From Nioella halotolerans (lineage in GTDB: Bacteria; Pseudomonadota; Alphaproteobacteria; Rhodobacterales; Rhodobacteraceae), in contig QVQC01000007.1 of NCBI GenBank assembly GCA_003428585.1, forward strand, positions 62,001 to 126,000: a stretch of DNA of 64,000 nucleotides, read 5' to 3'. Below the pieces are notes generated by a model that was not told the DNA's origin, made no database searches, and saw only the letters and a program-made list of their open reading frames with translations. The position numbers and the translations under genes are program-made. Position 1 is the first letter of the stretch. The number at the start of each line of letters is the position of its first letter. Below, one piece after another: positions 8,645-17,365 of this stretch.

Positions 8645-9215
8645 TGCCGGGCTCCTCCTCGTTGCTACCGGACGGGTTTGGCGCCGGGCGTTTCTCGAAG
8701 CGACCGACGTGGTAGAACACCGCCGCGCTCGCCAGCAGGATAAGGTGCGTGACGCCCAGCATCAGCAAGCCGACCGGATCGCTCAGGTCGCCTGCGAGCA
8801 CCTCGTGGACGAGGTGGATCCCGGTGATGATGACCAGCGTGGCGGCAATACGCGATTTCACCGGCTGGAATTCGTCGTTGTAGTAAAACGGCCCGTCGCG
8901 GCGCAGCCCGCGGCGCGTGGCGGCGTGGTAGGCATTATAGCCCGACACCATCACCATCACGATGAGGTTGGCGATGAACACCATGTCCAGCAGGTCGAGC
9001 ACCAGCAGGATGGTCTTGTCGCGGTCGAGGAAATCACGGGTGATCACCGCCTCGCCAAGGGCGTAGAAAAAGCTTGCCGCCAGCACCAGCAGGGCCAGCA
9101 TCAAACCGAAGAACAGCGGCAGTTGCAGCAGGTGGATCCCGAGGACCCCGCGCCGGAGCATTCGCCCGGCGCGGTCGCCTTGTGCGGTCAGAGGGTCGTC
9201 GCGGTCGCTCATCAT
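8634..9215 (-). CDS. UPF0114 (YqhA) family membrane protein
   Basis: This 193-residue protein has about four transmembrane segments and the family core: LDLLDMVFIANLIVMVMVSG followed by QPVKSRIAATLVIITGIHLV. It aligns by eye with E. coli YqhA. The function of UPF0114 is not established. The ATG at 9215 overlaps the stop of the upstream gene by 4 nt, and its own end overlaps the dihydroorotase-like gene by 11 nt, so it sits inside the pyrimidine operon. The C-terminal tail is proline-, glutamate- and asparagine-rich. Confidence 0.85.
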   Translation of the reverse strand: MMSDRDDPLTAQGDRAGRMLRRGVLGIHLLQLPLFFGLMLALLVLAASFFYALGEAVITRDFLDRDKTILLVLDLLDMVFIANLIVMVMVSGYNAYHAATRRGLRRDGPFYYNDEFQPVKSRIAATLVIITGIHLVHEVLAGDLSDPVGLLMLGVTHLILLASAAVFYHVGRFEKRPAPNPSGSNEEEPGNGA

Positions 9216-10054
9216 CGCCCCCCGGCCATCGCCCGTTCGATCCGCGCCACCACGGCGGGGCGGTCGGCCACGTATTTCAACAGGTGCTTGTCGCCGGTGC
9301 GGGTGACGATCTGCACCGCGCTGCCAAGCGTGCGCAGCTTGTCGATGTCCGCCAGTCGGACATGGCGGCCACCGGGGCCTTTCAGGGCGGTCTCGGTCAG
9401 CACCCATTCGGCCGTCGCCTCGTCCGAGGCGAGGTAGAAGGCGCGCACCGCGACCGCGAACAGGCCGCCGATGGCCCCGGTCCAGACATGCGGGTTGCCC
9501 ATCACCCACAGCACCGCCATGCCAAGCGCCATGGCAATGGCCGCCAGCCACGCGTGGTCGCGCCAGTAAGTCGCGCGGTTGGCGTTGAAACGGGCAACCA
9601 CCGGCTCCGCATCTTCCGGGGCAGGCTGCGGCGTCAGGTCGGCCCTTGGCAGATCGGCGGTGTGATCGCCCGGTTCCAGCGGCAGCGACGCGATCAGCCG
9701 CGCCCGTGGCCCGGATCGCGGCGCCGCGCCCGTGGGGATGGCCGGGTCCAGCAACAGCGCGATCTGCCCCTCTATGGCGTTGAGCCGCGCGCGGGTATCG
9801 GCGCTGATCGGGCCTTTCGGCGCGAAGGCGTTGGCGATGTAATCGCTCAACCGCATGTCACCCAGATCCGCGACCGGGAAGAGTTCAAGCTGCCGGGAAT
9901 CGAGGCCGGGCAGGTCAAGCGCCCGTGCAAGCGCGGTCAGGTCCGGTGCCGCATCGCCGGTTTCGCGGCTGAGAAAGGTGGTGCTGGTCGCGAAGTCGTC
10001 GTTGAGCGCGACGACATGCAGGTGCGGCCCGGTCTCGCTACGTGGTTCGGTCAT
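9212..10054 (-). CDS. unknown membrane protein in the pyrB operon
   Basis: The 280-residue protein begins MTEPRSETG and overlaps the pyrB stop by 4 nt (ATGA). About residues 1-150 are soluble and partly low in complexity. Two close transmembrane helices follow at about 155-195 ([18 protein letters not shown] and [19 protein letters not shown]). A compact C-terminal domain of about 75 residues ([20 protein letters not shown]...) resembles a PH/DUF-type membrane-associated fold. I do not recognise a named family. The overlaps on both sides make co-expression with pyrB and the UPF0114 gene nearly certain. Confidence 0.75.
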   Translation of the reverse strand: MTEPRSETGPHLHVVALNDDFATSTTFLSRETGDAAPDLTALARALDLPGLDSRQLELFPVADLGDMRLSDYIANAFAPKGPISADTRARLNAIEGQIALLLDPAIPTGAAPRSGPRARLIASLPLEPGDHTADLPRADLTPQPAPEDAEPVVARFNANRATYWRDHAWLAAIAMALGMAVLWVMGNPHVWTGAIGGLFAVAVRAFYLASDEATAEWVLTETALKGPGGRHVRLADIDKLRTLGSAVQIVTRTGDKHLLKYVADRPAVVARIERAMAGGR

Positions 10055-11013
10055 GCCATGACCCCTCCGGCCAGCGCCTCGCGTTCCGCGCGCAGGTTGG
10101 CGGCCAGAAGGTCCATCGCTGCCATGCGCACGGCGACCCCCATTTCGACCTGTTCCTGTATGACCGAGCGGTTGATGTCGTCGGCGATGGTGCCGTCTAT
10201 TTCCACCCCGCGATTCATCGGGCCGGGATGCATGACGATGGCGTCGGGCTTGGCATGGCTGAGCTTTTCGAGGTCGAGACCGAAACGATGGTAGTATTCC
10301 CGCTCCGACGGGATGAAACCGCCGTCCATGCGCTCGCGTTGCAGCCGCAGCATCATCACCACATCGGCGCCGGAAAGCCCCTCTCGCATGTCGTCGTAGA
10401 CCTCGACGCCCCAGTCCGAGGCGCCCGCCGGGATCAATGTCGGCGGGCCCACGAGCTTCACGCGGTTTTCCATCTTGCCCAGCAACAGGATGTTCGACCG
10501 CGCCACCCGGCTGTGCGCGATGTCGCCGCAGATCGCGATGTTGAGCCGGTGCAGGCGCCCCTTGGCGCGGCGGATCGTCAGCGCGTCCAGCAGCGCCTGC
10601 GTGGGATGTTCGTGGCGCCCGTCCCCGGCATTCAGAACCGCGCAATTCACCTTTTCCGCCAACAGGTTGACCGCCCCTGAATGGGGATGGCGGACAATCA
10701 GCAGGTCGGGGTGCATGGCATTGAGTGACAGCGCCGTGTCGATCAGGGTTTCGCCCTTCTTCACGCTGGATGTCTGCATCGACATGGTCATCACGTCGGC
10801 GCCCAGCCGCTTGCCCGCCAGTTCGAAACTGGCCTGCGTGCGGGTGGAATTCTCGAAGAACATGTTGATCTGGGTCAGCCCGTCTAGCGCATGGCCATGC
10901 TTGGCGACGCCGCGCCCCATCTCGGCGTAGTGATCGGCGCGGTCCAGAAGGGTCGTGATCTCGGTCGGGTGCAGGGGCTCTATGCCCAGAAGGTGGCGCT
11001 TGGCGAAGGTCAT
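10051..11013 (-). CDS. pyrB: aspartate carbamoyltransferase catalytic subunit
   Basis: PyrB joins carbamoyl phosphate and aspartate, the committed step of pyrimidine synthesis. The 320-residue protein has the carbamoyl-phosphate loop [20 protein letters not shown], the [10 protein letters not shown] motif and the domain-2 [11 protein letters not shown] motif. I chose the ATG at 11013 ([10 protein letters not shown]) because a GGAAGAGG Shine-Dalgarno lies just upstream; the frame stays open for 35 more codons, but those are unlike the family. No regulatory pyrI is seen. It heads a five-gene overlapping operon ending in plsY. An 11-bp phased GTGCAC array lies about 100 bp upstream. Confidence 0.95.
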   Translation of the reverse strand: MTFAKRHLLGIEPLHPTEITTLLDRADHYAEMGRGVAKHGHALDGLTQINMFFENSTRTQASFELAGKRLGADVMTMSMQTSSVKKGETLIDTALSLNAMHPDLLIVRHPHSGAVNLLAEKVNCAVLNAGDGRHEHPTQALLDALTIRRAKGRLHRLNIAICGDIAHSRVARSNILLLGKMENRVKLVGPPTLIPAGASDWGVEVYDDMREGLSGADVVMMLRLQRERMDGGFIPSEREYYHRFGLDLEKLSHAKPDAIVMHPGPMNRGVEIDGTIADDINRSVIQEQVEMGVAVRMAAMDLLAANLRAEREALAGGVMA

Positions 11014-11319
11014 GGCGGCCTCTTCCGGTTGGGTCGCCTCGCGGTATAGGCAGGGCCGTGGCGCGGGGCAAGACCGGGCTGCCCGGTTCCCCTTTTCGAC
11101 CCGGCGCCCCCCGTGCACCCCCCGTGCACCGGGCGTGCAGACGAATCCCGGTTTCAGACCGGGCCGGGTCTACACTGGTGTGATCCGGCTGACGATCCGT
11201 TCTCGACGATGGGCGGTGAGTCGCGCAGTCTGATGCGGGGTGGTCATCCGGCGAGGTCTTCGGCCGGAGTCCGGCGATTGCAGCCTGACCCCGACCCGGG
11301 TGAACAGCTTTCCGAGATT
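11014..11319. other. 306-bp non-coding region upstream of pyrB and downstream of the AbrB-type gene
   Basis: This is the longest gene-free stretch in the window. It holds the pyrB ribosome binding site, the three-unit GTGCAC array at 11113-11140, and next to it a perfect 6-bp-stem hairpin at 11147-11163 (CCCGGT, loop TTCAG, ACCGGG). The remaining part to 11319 has no open frame with family-like features and no obvious tRNA or terminator; I see nothing more in it. Confidence 0.6.
11113..11140. repeat. three GTGCAC palindromes at an exact 11-bp period (array A)
   Basis: GTGCAC occurs at 11113-11118 and 11124-11129, and the variant GTGCAG at 11135-11140. The units are exactly 11 bp apart, about one helical turn, with C-rich spacers. 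The array ends GCGTGCAGAC, the same end as the four-unit array at 18825-18863. It lies about 100 bp upstream of pyrB. Because 11 is not a multiple of 3 this cannot be a coding repeat; it looks like a phased protein-binding site. Confidence 0.65.
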
Positions 11320-12390
11320 TTACCCCTCGGACCCGCCGAACCAGCGAAACACCAGCGGCGCGGCGAAGATCACCAGCACGATGCGCACGATATGGGTGAT
11401 CGAGACATAGGCGATGTCGCCGCCCATGGCGAAGGCCAGAAGGCTCATCTCGGTCAGGCCGCCCGGCGAATAGGCGAGGAACGCCTGGCTGAGATCGGTC
11501 GCCGTCAGCGCCGACACCAGCCATGCAAAGCCGATGCCGGTGATCAGCATGCCGATGGTGGAAAAGATGCCGAGAAACAGGTCATGGCCCACCTCGCGCA
11601 CCGTGGCGCCGATGAAGCGGCACCCGATCACCGTACCCATCACAACCTGTGCCGCGATCACGAATACCGAGGGCGGCGGCACCTCGACGACATGGAAGAA
11701 ATGCGCCACCCCCGACAACAGCATCGGCCCCAGAACTGCCGCCGCAGGCAGGCGCAACAGGCGCCCCGCCCAGACGCCTGCCACCGCGCAGAGCGCGAGG
11801 ATGACGTAATCGCGCGGCGCAAGGTCCCACGCCCCGGTCCAGACCGCGCCGGTCTGCCCGCCCGAGGTGACGCCGAGGATCAGGCCGAAGAACAGCGCCA
11901 CGAAGCCGATCACCAGCAGGATGCGGCTGGCATGGGCCAGCGCGATCCGCTTCTCGTCGCCGCCCTGTTCGGCGCCGAGGATCAGCATCTCGTTCAGCCC
12001 GCCGGGCATGGCGCTGAAATAGGCGGTTACGGGATCGTAGCGGCCGATCACGCGATAGAACAGGAAGGAGGCGCCGGCCGCCACGATCAGGAAGGGCGGC
12101 AGGACGAGAAAGCTGATGGCCCAGTCGCCCAGCACGCCGAGGATCTCGGGCGTCACGCCCGACCCCAGCATCACGCCGATGACCGGGATCACGATGGGCC
12201 GCAGCGGGTTGGGGGCGGCGATCGGTGCGCCGAGGATGGAGGCCACCGTCGCACCGATCATCGGTCCCAGCATCCACGGCAGGGGCAAGCCGACCCGGTA
12301 GGCCAGTATACCCGATACGATTCCGAGCGCGAGCGCGAGGGCGGCCCGCGCGGCGCTGGCCGGAACGAAACGGGGGGTCGGAAAGGTCAC
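11320..12390 (-). CDS. AbrB family membrane protein (AitR-like permease)
   Basis: The 356-residue protein has about ten or eleven hydrophobic helices arranged as two repeated AbrB modules, with the repeated motif A-x-x-P-G-G-L-x-E-M (AMPGGLNEMLILGAE at about residue 130 and YSPGGLTEMSLLA at about 305) plus LPWMLGPMIGATVAS. The family is often mis-annotated as ammonia monooxygenase and is probably a transporter. The start is GTG at 12390, one base after the stop of trhO (TGATGTG), which suggests coupling; no in-frame ATG fits. The substrate is unknown. Confidence 0.85.
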   Translation of the reverse strand: MTFPTPRFVPASAARAALALALGIVSGILAYRVGLPLPWMLGPMIGATVASILGAPIAAPNPLRPIVIPVIGVMLGSGVTPEILGVLGDWAISFLVLPPFLIVAAGASFLFYRVIGRYDPVTAYFSAMPGGLNEMLILGAEQGGDEKRIALAHASRILLVIGFVALFFGLILGVTSGGQTGAVWTGAWDLAPRDYVILALCAVAGVWAGRLLRLPAAAVLGPMLLSGVAHFFHVVEVPPPSVFVIAAQVVMGTVIGCRFIGATVREVGHDLFLGIFSTIGMLITGIGFAWLVSALTATDLSQAFLAYSPGGLTEMSLLAFAMGGDIAYVSITHIVRIVLVIFAAPLVFRWFGGSEG

Positions 12391-12391
12391 A

Positions 12392-13297
12392 TCAGCCGCC
12401 CGCGAGGTGCCGCTCGCCGCGCGCCCGCGCCAGCGCGATCTGTTTCTGCCGTTCGCGGAACCGGGCGCGGTCCGCGTCGCTGTGTTCGTGCAGGCAGAGG
12501 TGGCACGATACGCCCGCCTCATATTCCGGGCGCCCGGTATCCTTCGGCAGCAACGGCCGCCGGCAGGCCCGACAGAGCAGATGTGGCCCCTCGCGGAGCC
12601 CGTGACCGACCGAGACCCGTTCATCGAAAACGAAGCAGTCGCCGTGCCAGAGGCTTTGCTCCGCCGGCACGTCCTGCAGGTATTGCAGGATGCCGCCCTT
12701 GAGGTGGTAGACCTCCTCCACCCCTTCGCGGATCAGGTAGTTGGTGGATTTCTCGCAGCGGATGCCGCCGGTGCAGAACATGACGATGCGCTTGTTGTGA
12801 AAGCGGTGCTTGTTTGCCGCCCACCACGCCGGAAAGTCGCGAAAACTGGTGGTTTCGGGATCGATCGCGCCCTCGAACGTGCCGATGGCGACCTCGTAAT
12901 CGTTGCGGGTGTCGATCACGGCCACGTCGGGTGACGAAATCAGCGCGTTCCAGTCCCGCGGGCGGACATAGTGGCCGACGCGTGCCCTGGGGTCGATGCC
13001 GGGCACGCCCATGGTGACGATCTCGCGCTTCAGGCGCACCTTCATCCGGGCGAAGGGCGGCACGCTCGCGGTGCTTTCCCTCCAGTCCAGGTCGGCGCAG
13101 CCGGGCAGGGCGCGGATGTGGGCCAGCACCGCGTCGATTCCCGCCCGCGGCCCCGCGATGGTGCCGTTGATCCCCTCGCGCGCCACCAGCAGGGAGCCGC
13201 GCACCCCGCCGGCCTCGCACACGGCGCGCAGGGGGCCGCGCAGCGCGTCGGGATCCTCGAGGCGGGTAAAATGGTAGAGCGCGGCAACGATAGGCAT
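12392..13297 (-). CDS. trhO: rhodanese-type tRNA uridine(34) hydroxylase
   Basis: TrhO (YceA) makes 5-hydroxyuridine at tRNA position 34. The 301-residue protein has the N-terminal YceA domain ([18 protein letters not shown]), a rhodanese domain with the catalytic-loop cysteine in [17 protein letters not shown] at about residue 180, and a C-terminal cysteine-rich tail ([12 protein letters not shown] and CHLCLHEH) that may bind metal. I chose the ATG at 13297 because it gives the family N-terminus [10 protein letters not shown]; the longer reading starts without homology. The AbrB-type permease follows after one base. Confidence 0.9.
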   Translation of the reverse strand: MPIVAALYHFTRLEDPDALRGPLRAVCEAGGVRGSLLVAREGINGTIAGPRAGIDAVLAHIRALPGCADLDWRESTASVPPFARMKVRLKREIVTMGVPGIDPRARVGHYVRPRDWNALISSPDVAVIDTRNDYEVAIGTFEGAIDPETTSFRDFPAWWAANKHRFHNKRIVMFCTGGIRCEKSTNYLIREGVEEVYHLKGGILQYLQDVPAEQSLWHGDCFVFDERVSVGHGLREGPHLLCRACRRPLLPKDTGRPEYEAGVSCHLCLHEHSDADRARFRERQKQIALARARGERHLAGG

Positions 13298-13377
13298 GCC
13301 CCACCAGATACGCCGTTGCACATCGGCCTGCAAGCCGTAGGCTGGAACGGCGACCAAACAGCGACCGGAGGTTCCCG

Positions 13378-13983
13378 ATGCGCCCCGAAACAGACGCCCT
13401 TGTCGTCATCGACACGCAAAACGATTTCTGCCCCGGCGGGGCGCTCGCCGTGCCCGGGGGCGATCAGGTCGTGCCCGGCATCAACGCGCTGATGGCGGAA
13501 TTTGCCGTGGTGATCCTGACACAGGACTGGCACCCGGCGGATCATTCCAGCTTTGCCAGCCGGCATGCCGGCAAGGCGCCGATGGAGATGACCGACATGC
13601 CCTATGGCCCGCAGGTCCTGTGGCCCGATCATTGCGTGCAAGGGTCTGCCGGCGCGGCGTTCCACCCCGATCTGAACACCGACCGGGCCGACCTGATCAT
13701 CCGGAAGGGTTTTCGCCGGCATATCGACAGCTATTCGGCCTTTTTCGAGAATGATCATGAAACGCCCACCGGGCTGGAAGGTTACCTGCGCACGCGTGGC
13801 ATCGACCGGCTGACGATGGTCGGCCTCGCCACCGATTTCTGCGTGAATTTCTCGGCGGTGGACGGGGCGAAGCTCGGCTTCGACGTGACGCTAAGGCAGG
13901 ATTTGTGCGGCGCCATCGACCTCGACGGTTCGCTCGCCGCGGCGCTGGAGGGGATGGAGAAGGCGGGCGTCACGCTTTCCTGA
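13378..13983 (+). CDS. pncA: nicotinamidase
   Basis: PncA hydrolyses nicotinamide to nicotinate in NAD salvage. The 201-residue protein has the family motif [20 protein letters not shown] with the catalytic Asp, the metal site [17 protein letters not shown], and the nucleophile loop [14 protein letters not shown]. The length is normal. It is divergent from trhO, with 80 bp between the starts, and its 3' end overlaps the convergent DUF2256 gene by 14 nt. Confidence 0.95.
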   Translation: MRPETDALVVIDTQNDFCPGGALAVPGGDQVVPGINALMAEFAVVILTQDWHPADHSSFASRHAGKAPMEMTDMPYGPQVLWPDHCVQGSAGAAFHPDLNTDRADLIIRKGFRRHIDSYSAFFENDHETPTGLEGYLRTRGIDRLTMVGLATDFCVNFSAVDGAKLGFDVTLRQDLCGAIDLDGSLAAALEGMEKAGVTLS

Positions 13984-14119
13984 CCGCCTTGCTGCGGCGG
14001 CATCTTTCGGAGCAATGGCGCACCTCGTCCCAGGTTTTGGCCCATTTCTTGCGCCACGCGAAGGGGCGCCCGCAGGTGGCGCAGGTCTTGACCGGCAGGT
14101 TCGGTTTCTTGTGCGCCAC
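13970..14119 (-). CDS. DUF2256 cysteine-rich mini-protein
   Basis: This 49-residue protein contains the DUF2256 signature: [20 protein letters not shown] followed by [10 protein letters not shown], with four cysteines in a zinc-finger-like arrangement. I chose the GTG at 14119, preceded by an AGGGGGC-type Shine-Dalgarno, because the ATG at 14170 would overlap the DeoR gene by 40 nt and adds non-family residues. The function is unknown; the four cysteines and basic tail suggest a metal-binding RNA- or protein-binding role. Confidence 0.8.
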   Translation of the reverse strand: MAHKKPNLPVKTCATCGRPFAWRKKWAKTWDEVRHCSERCRRSKAVRKA

Positions 14120-14130
14120 GATGCTGCCCC

Positions 14131-14892
14131 CTATTGCGCGACCAAGACCTCGACCCCCCAGTCGCGGCACCGCGCGGCAAGCGCCGGCGGCAGGGGCTGG
14201 TCGGTGTAGACCCTGTCGACGCGGTCAAGAGAGGCGATCCGGGCCGGGGCCGTGCGCGTGAGCTTGGAGTGGTCGGCCAGGAGGAAGACGCGACGTGCCT
14301 GCGCGAGGATCGCCTGGCTGGCCGCGACCTCCTGCATGTCGAAGTCGAGGATGTCGCCCTGCGCATCGAGGGCAGAACAGCCGATGACGGCGATATCGAC
14401 CTTGTACTGCGCGATCGCCTCGGCGGTGAGCTTGCCCAGAAGTCCGCCATCCGCGCGGCGCAACTCGCCACCGGTCAGGACGATCCGGCAATCGGGACTG
14501 GCGAGCAGAATGTTGGCGACGTTGAGGTTGTTGGTCACCACCAGCAGATTCCTGTGCGACAGCAATTCGGAGGCCACCGTTTCGGTGCTGGTGCCGATAT
14601 TGAGGAACAGGGAACAGTCTTCGGGAATCGCGGCGGCGCAGGCCCGCGCGATGGCGACCTTGGCGGCGCGCTGCAGGCTGCGGCGCTGTTCATAGGCAAG
14701 GTTGGAGGTGCCCGATGGCAGGATCGCCCCGCCATGCACCCGTTCCAGCCGCCCGGCATCGGCCAGATCGGCCAGATCGCGCCGGATGGTCTGCACCGTT
14801 ACGCCAAGGCGTTCGGCCAGCCCCTCGACGGTGACCTTCCCCTCGCGCCGGGCGATACCGAGGATCTCTGGATAGCGATCTGCTTGCGACAT
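14131..14892 (-). CDS. DeoR/GlpR family transcriptional repressor
   Basis: The 253-residue protein starts with a DeoR-type winged HTH (about residues 7-60, with [20 protein letters not shown]). A C-terminal sugar-phosphate-binding DeoRC domain follows ([41 protein letters not shown]). GlpR-type proteins respond to a phosphorylated sugar or polyol, but no glp or sugar genes lie next to it, so the target is open. I use the ATG at 14892 ([11 protein letters not shown]); an upstream frame start adds eight residues. Confidence 0.88.
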   Translation of the reverse strand: MSQADRYPEILGIARREGKVTVEGLAERLGVTVQTIRRDLADLADAGRLERVHGGAILPSGTSNLAYEQRRSLQRAAKVAIARACAAAIPEDCSLFLNIGTSTETVASELLSHRNLLVVTNNLNVANILLASPDCRIVLTGGELRRADGGLLGKLTAEAIAQYKVDIAVIGCSALDAQGDILDFDMQEVAASQAILAQARRVFLLADHSKLTRTAPARIASLDRVDRVYTDQPLPPALAARCRDWGVEVLVAQ

Positions 14893-15029
14893 GAGCCTTT
14901 TCGCCGTTTTGCACACAACTTGGTCACATCTGCCCGGTTTTCAACAGGATTCAGCGGCTTCCGCCCGACCGTGCACCCGGCAGGCCACAACGCTGCCGGA
15001 TGCCGTGCCGCTGTATCGTTGGGAAAAGA

Positions 15030-15116
15030 TGGTGCCCAGGAGAGGACTCGAACCTCCACGTCCATACGGACACTAGCACCTGAAGCTAGCGCGTCTACCA
15101 ATTCCGCCACCTGGGC
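15030..15116 (-). tRNA. tRNA-Leu (anticodon CAG)
   Basis: Read on the minus strand, the gene begins GCCCAGG and ends CCTGGGC, then discriminator A, and CCA is encoded. The anticodon loop is TTCAGGT inside the stem CTAGC/GCTAG, giving anticodon CAG, which reads CUG, the dominant leucine codon in this GC-rich genome. A long variable arm and the TTCGAGTCC T-loop identify a class II tRNA. The length is 87 nt with CCA. Confidence 0.97.
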
Positions 15117-15133
15117 CGGTGTCGTGGAAAGGG

Positions 15134-15162
15134 CGGATACCCCCGCTTCCGGGTGGTGTCAA
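15134..15162 (-). promoter_or_regulatory. sigma-70-type promoter for tRNA-Leu
   Basis: On the minus strand there is a perfect -35 box TTGACA (15162-15157), a 17-bp spacer, and a -10-like box TATCCG (15139-15134). The predicted transcript would start about 10 nt before the mature tRNA 5' end at 15116, a typical distance for a tRNA gene. Confidence 0.65.
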
Positions 15163-15305
15163 CGGGCCTATTTCGAAATTTTCGCATTCTTGGCCACGCG
15201 GTGCCGGCGCGGCGCGCGAGATGGCTGGAACCGGGACGATTTGCGCCTTGTCCTGCAAGGACGTGGCGCGTATCACCACCCTGACCGAGACCGGAGGGAC
15301 CAGCT

Positions 15306-16292
15306 ATGTCGAAACTCGTGACCATCTTTGGCGGGTCCGGCTTTGTCGGCCGCTACATCGCGCGGCGGATGGCGAAAGAGGGCTGGCGCGTGCGCGTCGC
15401 CGTGCGCCGACCGAACGAGGCGATCTTCGTGCGTCCCTACGGCGTGGTCGGGCAAGTGGAGCCGGTGATGGCCAATATCCGCGACGATGCCTCGGTTGCC
15501 GCTGCGCTACATGGCGCGGACGCGGTGGTGAATTGCGTCGGCGTGTTGACCGAACGCGGCAAGAACGGCTTTGATGCGGTGCAGGCGGAAGGCGCCGGGC
15601 GCATTGCCCGGTTGGCCGCGGCCGAGGGTGTGGACCGGATGGTGCAGATCTCGGCCATCGGGGCCGATCCCGACTCCGACAGCGATTATGCCCGCACCAA
15701 GGCCGCCGGCGAGGCGGCGGTGCGGGAGCATTTCCCGAACGCCGTGATCTTGCGACCGTCCATCATCTTCGGAGCCGAGGACCAGTTCTTCAATCGCTTC
15801 GCGCAGATGACGAAATTCGGCCCCGTGCTGCCCCTTTTCGGCGGCCATTCGCGGTTTCAGCCGGTCTATGTCGATGACGTGGCGCAGGCCGCCGTCAAGG
15901 GCGTTTTGGGGCAGGCGGAACCGGGCATCTACGAGCTTGGAGGCCCGGAGGTGGAAACCCTGCATGACCTGATGGTCAAGATGCTGGGCGTGATCCGTCG
16001 CCGTCGCCTGATCGTCAACCTGCCGTTCTGGGTCGGCTGGCTGATGGCGGTCGGCTTCGGCACGCTTCAGGCGGTGACGCTGGGGCTTGTCCACAACGGC
16101 ATTCTCACCCGCGACCAGTTGCGCCAGTTGCGCAAGGACAACGTGGTCAGCGAGGGGGCGAAGGGCTTTGCCGATCTGGGGATCGAGCCGATCGACATGG
16201 ACGCTGTGCTGCGCGATTACCTGTGGCCGTTCCGTCCCGGCGGGCAGTATTCGGACCAGCAGGCCAGTGCACGGAACCTTCGCAACACCTGA
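15306..16292 (+). CDS. Complex I NDUFA9-like NAD(P)-binding protein
   Basis: The 328-residue protein is an atypical short-chain dehydrogenase with the N-terminal nucleotide loop TIFGGSGFVGRYIARRMA, the motif NCVGVLTERG, and the C-terminal helices of the NDUFA9 group. In alphaproteobacteria and mitochondria these proteins support Complex I and may bind NADPH without catalysis. The YxxxK-like site reads YARTKAAGE. The ATG follows GGAGGGACC. It is encoded divergently from tRNA-Leu and convergent with uppP. Confidence 0.9.
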   Translation: MSKLVTIFGGSGFVGRYIARRMAKEGWRVRVAVRRPNEAIFVRPYGVVGQVEPVMANIRDDASVAAALHGADAVVNCVGVLTERGKNGFDAVQAEGAGRIARLAAAEGVDRMVQISAIGADPDSDSDYARTKAAGEAAVREHFPNAVILRPSIIFGAEDQFFNRFAQMTKFGPVLPLFGGHSRFQPVYVDDVAQAAVKGVLGQAEPGIYELGGPEVETLHDLMVKMLGVIRRRRLIVNLPFWVGWLMAVGFGTLQAVTLGLVHNGILTRDQLRQLRKDNVVSEGAKGFADLGIEPIDMDAVLRDYLWPFRPGGQYSDQQASARNLRNT

Positions 16293-16333
16293 ATGCAGGT
16301 CGTCGCGCCGTTTCCAATTGGATGCCGTTCAGG

Positions 16334-17137
16334 CTAGCCGTAGGCGATCACCAGCAGGATGACGCCTAGGATCACCCGGTAGATCACGTAAGGCGTATAG
16401 CTGACGCTGCGCAACAGGCGCATCATGAAGGCGAGTGCCGCGAGCGCGGCGAAAAAGGCCATGATCGCGGCGATGGCCCCGTCGCGGGCGGCGGCGGCAT
16501 CGGCGGTTGCGATGACCTCCCCGCCAAGCAAGACGCCGGAGGCGATGATCGTCGGGATCGACATCAGCATCGACAGGCGCGCCGCTTCCGACCGCTCATA
16601 TCCCAGCATGCGCGCACCGGTGATGGTGATTCCCGACCGCGAGGTGCCGGGGATCAGCGCGATGGCCTGCCATAACCCAATCACCAGCGCGTGACGCAGC
16701 GACCAGTCGCGGGCGGCGAGCTGTGCCGTCCCTTTCTGGTCGGCCCAGTAAAGCACCAGCCCGAAGCCAAGCATCGTCCAGCCGATCACCGCGACCGAGC
16801 GCAGCGCGGCGTCGAGCCCGGTCAGCTTCAACGCCAGACCCAGCAGGATCACCGGGATGGTGGCCACGATCAGCCCGAGCGCCAGCCGCGCCTCGGCGCT
16901 GTCGCGGTGCCCCTTGGCGAGCTGTCCAAGCCCGATCAGCGCCTTGCCGACATCATGCCGGAAATAGAGCACCACGGCGCCAAGCGTGCCGACATGAACG
17001 GCCACGTCCACGACCTGCCCCTGATCCTCCATCCCCGTGAGGCCGGGCAAGAGAATCAGATGCCCGGAGGACGAGACCGGCAGGAATTCCGTCACACCCT
17101 GGATCGCGGCAACGAGAAAGAGGTGAAAAAGTGTCAC
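16334..17137 (-). CDS. uppP: undecaprenyl-diphosphatase
   Basis: UppP (BacA) dephosphorylates undecaprenyl diphosphate to recycle the cell-wall lipid carrier. The 267-residue protein has seven or eight helices and the two signature motifs: IQGVTEFLPVSSSGHLILL at residues 14-32 and IPGTSRSGITITGARMLG at about 162-179. The start is GTG at 17137; no ATG nearby restores the family N-terminus MTLFHLFLVAAIQG. An AT-rich region separates it from the divergent gltD. Confidence 0.95.
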   Translation of the reverse strand: MTLFHLFLVAAIQGVTEFLPVSSSGHLILLPGLTGMEDQGQVVDVAVHVGTLGAVVLYFRHDVGKALIGLGQLAKGHRDSAEARLALGLIVATIPVILLGLALKLTGLDAALRSVAVIGWTMLGFGLVLYWADQKGTAQLAARDWSLRHALVIGLWQAIALIPGTSRSGITITGARMLGYERSEAARLSMLMSIPTIIASGVLLGGEVIATADAAAARDGAIAAIMAFFAALAALAFMMRLLRSVSYTPYVIYRVILGVILLVIAYG

Positions 17138-17365
17138 GGGCGGGCCCTGGTTGTTTGATGTTTCATTTTATAAGTGTCTGTTGTTATTCATAAAAAGCAA
17201 TATAAGTAAGTATACATTACCTAAAATCTGTTATGCTTTCGGGTAAATAGTCGAAACCGGTGAAAATTTCGCAATATAGGTCAGCATGACTGTCTTTTCA
17301 TGGTTTGCGAAGCAGTTTATACGGGCGCTCCTAGCTGATCGTACGGGCAACCGGGAAGGGACGCC
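17138..17365. promoter_or_regulatory. AT-rich divergent promoter region between uppP and gltD
   Basis: This 228-bp region is clearly far richer in A and T than its surroundings, especially 17145-17290. It holds TATAAGT at 17169-17175 and 17201-17207, 32 bp apart (three helical turns), and TTGTTA at 17181. I cannot assign a reliable -35/-10 pair. The gltD start is preceded by GGGAAGGGAC. No open frame longer than a shadow is present. Confidence 0.45.

Noticed and set aside
14965..14985. A third GTGCAC copy near the DeoR gene
   Set aside because: It is a single unit with no 11-bp neighbours, so it is not an array like those at 11113 and 18825.
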